Positions 52,114-54,228 of a stretch of 54,228 nucleotides of DNA are shown here, piece after piece. Made by a program: the position numbers and the translations under genes. Within the stretch, counting starts at the first letter, position 1. Each line of letters begins with the position of its first letter. Origin of the DNA: Sphingobium sp. CECT 9361. GTDB taxonomy: Bacteria; Pseudomonadota; Alphaproteobacteria; Sphingomonadales; Sphingomonadaceae. The stretch spans positions 1-54,228 of the forward strand of contig NZ_CAKKNC010000023.1 in NCBI RefSeq assembly GCF_918741285.1, given 5' to 3'. A model generated the notes under the pieces. That model was not told where the DNA came from, did no database searches, and was given only the letters and a program-made list of their open reading frames with translations.

Positions 52114-53505
52114 ATGAGCGGGCGTAGAAGGGAAGTGGCCAAGGGCACTCATCAGAACATCGTCGAGGTGGGGACCAATCCAGAGGGTCGCGCTGAGTGG
52201 GCCGAACTGAAACGACTAGGAGCGCTGAGGGAAGAGCAAAAGCGCGTGGAGCGCAATGTCCGTGCCAAGCAATACCGCCACCAAAAGCGCTATGCTGGAC
52301 GTGCGCAGCCGCCGGAGCAGGCCGCTACCTCGCGCATACCGGTGAGCCCGTCAAAGGCTAAAAGGCCAGTGCCTGTCGCCAGTACACCAGCAACCCGCAA
52401 ACGGAAGAAGGTAGCGGCGGATTACCAACGACCGGCATATAACCGCCGAGAGCGACTTTCCAGGCGAGCTGAGCAGCGAAGGATAGCGCGCGATAACCGC
52501 AGGGAATGGCGGAAGCTGACCTACTGGGAGCGGCGGAAGCGCACTCGGTTAGGGACAAATGCGTGGTGCTATAATGCCGAGGACGTTCGCGCCCTTTCCA
52601 GGATCACCGGCAAGATAGCTCACGAACGCGAATTGGAGGCTATTCGTCGGTGGAAGTTGACGCCCGAACAATTGGCTTTATTCAAGGCAATTTGTGGCTT
52701 TAAGCCCACTTTCGAATTGATTGCATCCAACAAGCGCGTCCGGATGGAATCGGCGGAATCCTTGGCAACACAGATGATACCGTTTTTTAAGAGATCGCCG
52801 CATCTGCACTTCTATTTCGTCACGATAATCAACGATGCCTGGCATACCCGGCACGACGACACAGAGATCGACTTAGATGACATTTATGGCGGCATATCGC
52901 GCGCCATGGAACGTGGTGGTCTTAACTGGCTTGGGATGGTGGAGATAGACCATTTCAACAACTACCCAGGGGGAGGGCGAGGCCTTTGGATTACACCCCA
53001 CGGGCACTTGCTGGTTTGGTCGAGGAAGAAGCTCGCACCGGATACCTTGGCCGACCAAATTTCGTCTGCGGGAAGGTTCCTGACCACCTTGACCGACAAA
53101 CCCGTGGTCGTGAATAGCGTCAACTCTGCAGAGGGCATTGCGCACCTTTGCTTCTACATGATGAAACCAAACTACCAGTGTAAGTCGGTGGGGCCCGAGA
53201 ACTCAAACACGGGTAAAAGGTCCGTCTACTCCGTCGAGAAGGAAGTTCGCCCCGCATATACCCTCCGAGTTGCGGAAATCTTGTCCCACTTTACGCTTCC
53301 TGAGCTAATTCTCACCGGTGGGGACGGCGTAAAACTTCGAAAGACGTGGCTTCAAGCCCTTGGTGATTGGCTGTGCGATTGTAAGGAGAGCCCAGCACCT
53401 TTGATGGATCCAGCGGAATTCTGGAATAGCATCAAACCGGCCCGTTTGTCGGGGTCGCCGATACGAGTCAAAAAGCCCAAAAAGCAACAATCTGGCGCGC
53501 GATGA
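52114..53505 (+). CDS. HUH-type replication initiator-like protein
   Basis: A 463-residue protein (ATG at 52114 after AAGGGA). The first ~150 residues are very basic and probably bind DNA. The C-terminal half carries three ordered motifs of rolling-circle HUH nucleases: motif 1 HFYFVTII (232-239), motif 2 with the metal-binding HGH at 296-298 (ITPHGHLLVW), and motif 3 FYMMK with Tyr348 and Lys351. It would nick DNA and form a 5' phosphotyrosine link. No helicase domain is present. I cannot assign it to a named Rep family. The 5' region contains an AT-rich stretch (52010-52030) and a hairpin. Confidence 0.7.
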   Translation: MSGRRREVAKGTHQNIVEVGTNPEGRAEWAELKRLGALREEQKRVERNVRAKQYRHQKRYAGRAQPPEQAATSRIPVSPSKAKRPVPVASTPATRKRKKVAADYQRPAYNRRERLSRRAEQRRIARDNRREWRKLTYWERRKRTRLGTNAWCYNAEDVRALSRITGKIAHERELEAIRRWKLTPEQLALFKAICGFKPTFELIASNKRVRMESAESLATQMIPFFKRSPHLHFYFVTIINDAWHTRHDDTEIDLDDIYGGISRAMERGGLNWLGMVEIDHFNNYPGGGRGLWITPHGHLLVWSRKKLAPDTLADQISSAGRFLTTLTDKPVVVNSVNSAEGIAHLCFYMMKPNYQCKSVGPENSNTGKRSVYSVEKEVRPAYTLRVAEILSHFTLPELILTGGDGVKLRKTWLQALGDWLCDCKESPAPLMDPAEFWNSIKPARLSGSPIRVKKPKKQQSGAR

Positions 53506-53944
53506 AATGTCTCAACTTCATCGCGCTCCACTCCTTGCGAGGCCATTTTGCTGGCCTCGCGCACGGTAACCGTGAACCGTTCGTTCTTCATTTTCATTCC
53601 CCTTTTGCCATATCGAATTGGCAAAAGGAGGTATGATCATCGGACAATTAGCACTTAAGAACAAATAAAGTCGCTAATTATGGCGACTTGAGCGCCAATT
53701 TGGCTTTAGGCACTAAATCATTTGGCACCTTGCTTCGGCAAAAAGCCAGACTTGAAGAGCGCCCTGAACAGGGATTCGAGCGTGCCTTGGTTAATCCACT
53801 AACAAACCAACCGGCCCGCTCGGCGGGGGCAGATCAGTGGTATCGGCCCAAACGCAATTTTTCAGCCAGATTTTGAGATTGTGCGATCGATTGGCCAGAA
53901 AGCCCTGGCGTTTTGTAATTCCCGTGTCGCAGATCGTCTCATTT
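53506..53944. other. Non-coding right part of the tRNA-Ser element, with hairpin
   Basis: No convincing gene was found in this 439-base stretch. It contains a perfect 10-bp inverted repeat, CCTTTTGCCA at 53601-53610 and TGGCAAAAGG at 53619-53628 with an eight-base loop. There is also a shorter inverted repeat AAGTCGC/GCGACTT near 53668-53690. Either could be a terminator for the HUH gene or part of an element end. No copy of the tRNA-Ser 3' end was seen. Confidence 0.5.
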
Positions 53945-54228
53945 TTATATATGCCGTTCTAAGAAGCATTTGTAAACATCGGCTATGCCTTCGCGCAGAC
54001 CGATCTTTGGGGTCCAGCCCATGGACTGAAGCTTGTCTCCTGACATCAATTTCCGAGGCGTTCCATCAGGCTTCGAAAGATCCTGGGAGATTTCGCCCTT
54101 GAACCCGACAACGTCGCACACAAGCTTGACGAGTTCGATGATCGGAATGTCGTCTCCTGAACCCACATTGACATGTTCGTCCTGCGAGTAGCGCCTCATC
54201 AGGAATATACAGGCATCGGCAAGATCAT
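53945..54228 (-). CDS. GDP-L-fucose synthase, C-terminal fragment
   Basis: The last 94 codons of an epimerase/reductase; the rest lies beyond the right edge. The reading begins DLADACIFLMRRYSQDEHVN and continues VGSGDDIPIIELVKLVCDVV and KPDGTPRKLM, the conserved C-terminal segment of GDP-L-fucose synthases (WcaG/Fcl). These make GDP-L-fucose from GDP-4-keto-6-deoxymannose. It suggests an exopolysaccharide or LPS gene group to the right. The frame is open through the window edge, so the start is not visible. Confidence 0.85.
   Translation of the reverse strand, partial: DLADACIFLMRRYSQDEHVNVGSGDDIPIIELVKLVCDVVGFKGEISQDLSKPDGTPRKLMSGDKLQSMGWTPKIGLREGIADVYKCFLERHI

Noticed and set aside
53352..53597. 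Minus-strand reading frame starting MKMKNERFTVTV with AGGGG upstream.
   Set aside because: Most of it is antisense to the end of the HUH gene and the later sequence is low in protein-like character; kept as unsupported.
53633..53668. Short plus-strand frame after GGAGGT (MIIGQLALKNK).
   Set aside because: Only 11 codons, and the ribosome site is directly against the ATG; no support as a gene.
53700..53800. GGGATTCGAG near 53780 considered as a second copy of the tRNA-Ser 3' end.
   Set aside because: Only a few bases resemble the T-loop; the acceptor strand and CCA are missing.
1..54228. CRISPR arrays and rRNA genes.
   Set aside because: No regularly spaced direct repeats and no rRNA-like sequence were seen.

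Overview
The window is GC-rich alphaproteobacterial DNA, most likely from a sphingomonad (Sphingomonadales). This is inferred from gene content: several TonB-dependent receptors, a meta-cleavage aromatic pathway, an EipA/DUF1134 envelope protein and a B12 uptake operon. No 16S gene is present to confirm it.

Region 1 (1-16633) is an aromatic-catabolism block that looks like the end of an integrated island. A leftward pair (acyl-CoA synthetase fragment, type I extradiol dioxygenase) is divergent from a rightward run: flavin-dependent two-component monooxygenase, SDR, dienelactone-hydrolase-family protein, TonB receptor and VOC protein. Three regulators follow (AraC, GntR/FCD, IclR), then the lower meta pathway (mhpD, mhpF, mhpE) and a flavin reductase. 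Two lesions are visible. mhpF carries an apparent one-base deletion, and the flavin reductase is split by a complete IS701-family element with a TTAG target duplication. A tyrosine recombinase sits beside the 3' half of a tRNA-Gly(GCC), still followed by a terminator; this is read as the right attachment junction of the island.

Region 2 (16634-22800) holds a secreted beta-helix protein, a truncated alpha/beta hydrolase, RsgA with no ATG start, a small basic protein, a membrane GGDEF diguanylate cyclase and a general-stress FMN-binding protein.

Region 3 (22797-32418) is a tightly overlapping leftward seven-gene cluster: three types of glycosyltransferase, an acyl-CoA-dehydrogenase-fold flavoprotein, a PIG-L deacetylase, a NodS-like methyltransferase and a second GT2. 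It lies downstream of a large KatE catalase, which is divergent from a Crp/Fnr regulator across a perfect palindrome. The cluster looks like an uncharacterised pathway for a modified amino-sugar glycoconjugate and is the best candidate here for a new system.

Region 4 (32460-49660) is metal and cofactor housekeeping. It has a cobalamin riboswitch with btuB-btuF-btuC-btuD-cobQ, a Fur-box-preceded siderophore receptor with a Sel1 protein and a PKHD hydroxylase, a thiolase-SDR-copA-copB run, dinB and eipA.

Region 5 (49921-53945) starts at an intact tRNA-Ser(GCT). It carries an apparent small mobile element: an excisionase-type HTH protein, two unknown proteins, a strong 37-nt hairpin and a protein with the three motifs of HUH rolling-circle initiators. 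The right edge holds the C-terminus of a GDP-L-fucose synthase. All calls are from reading the sequence; no searches were run.
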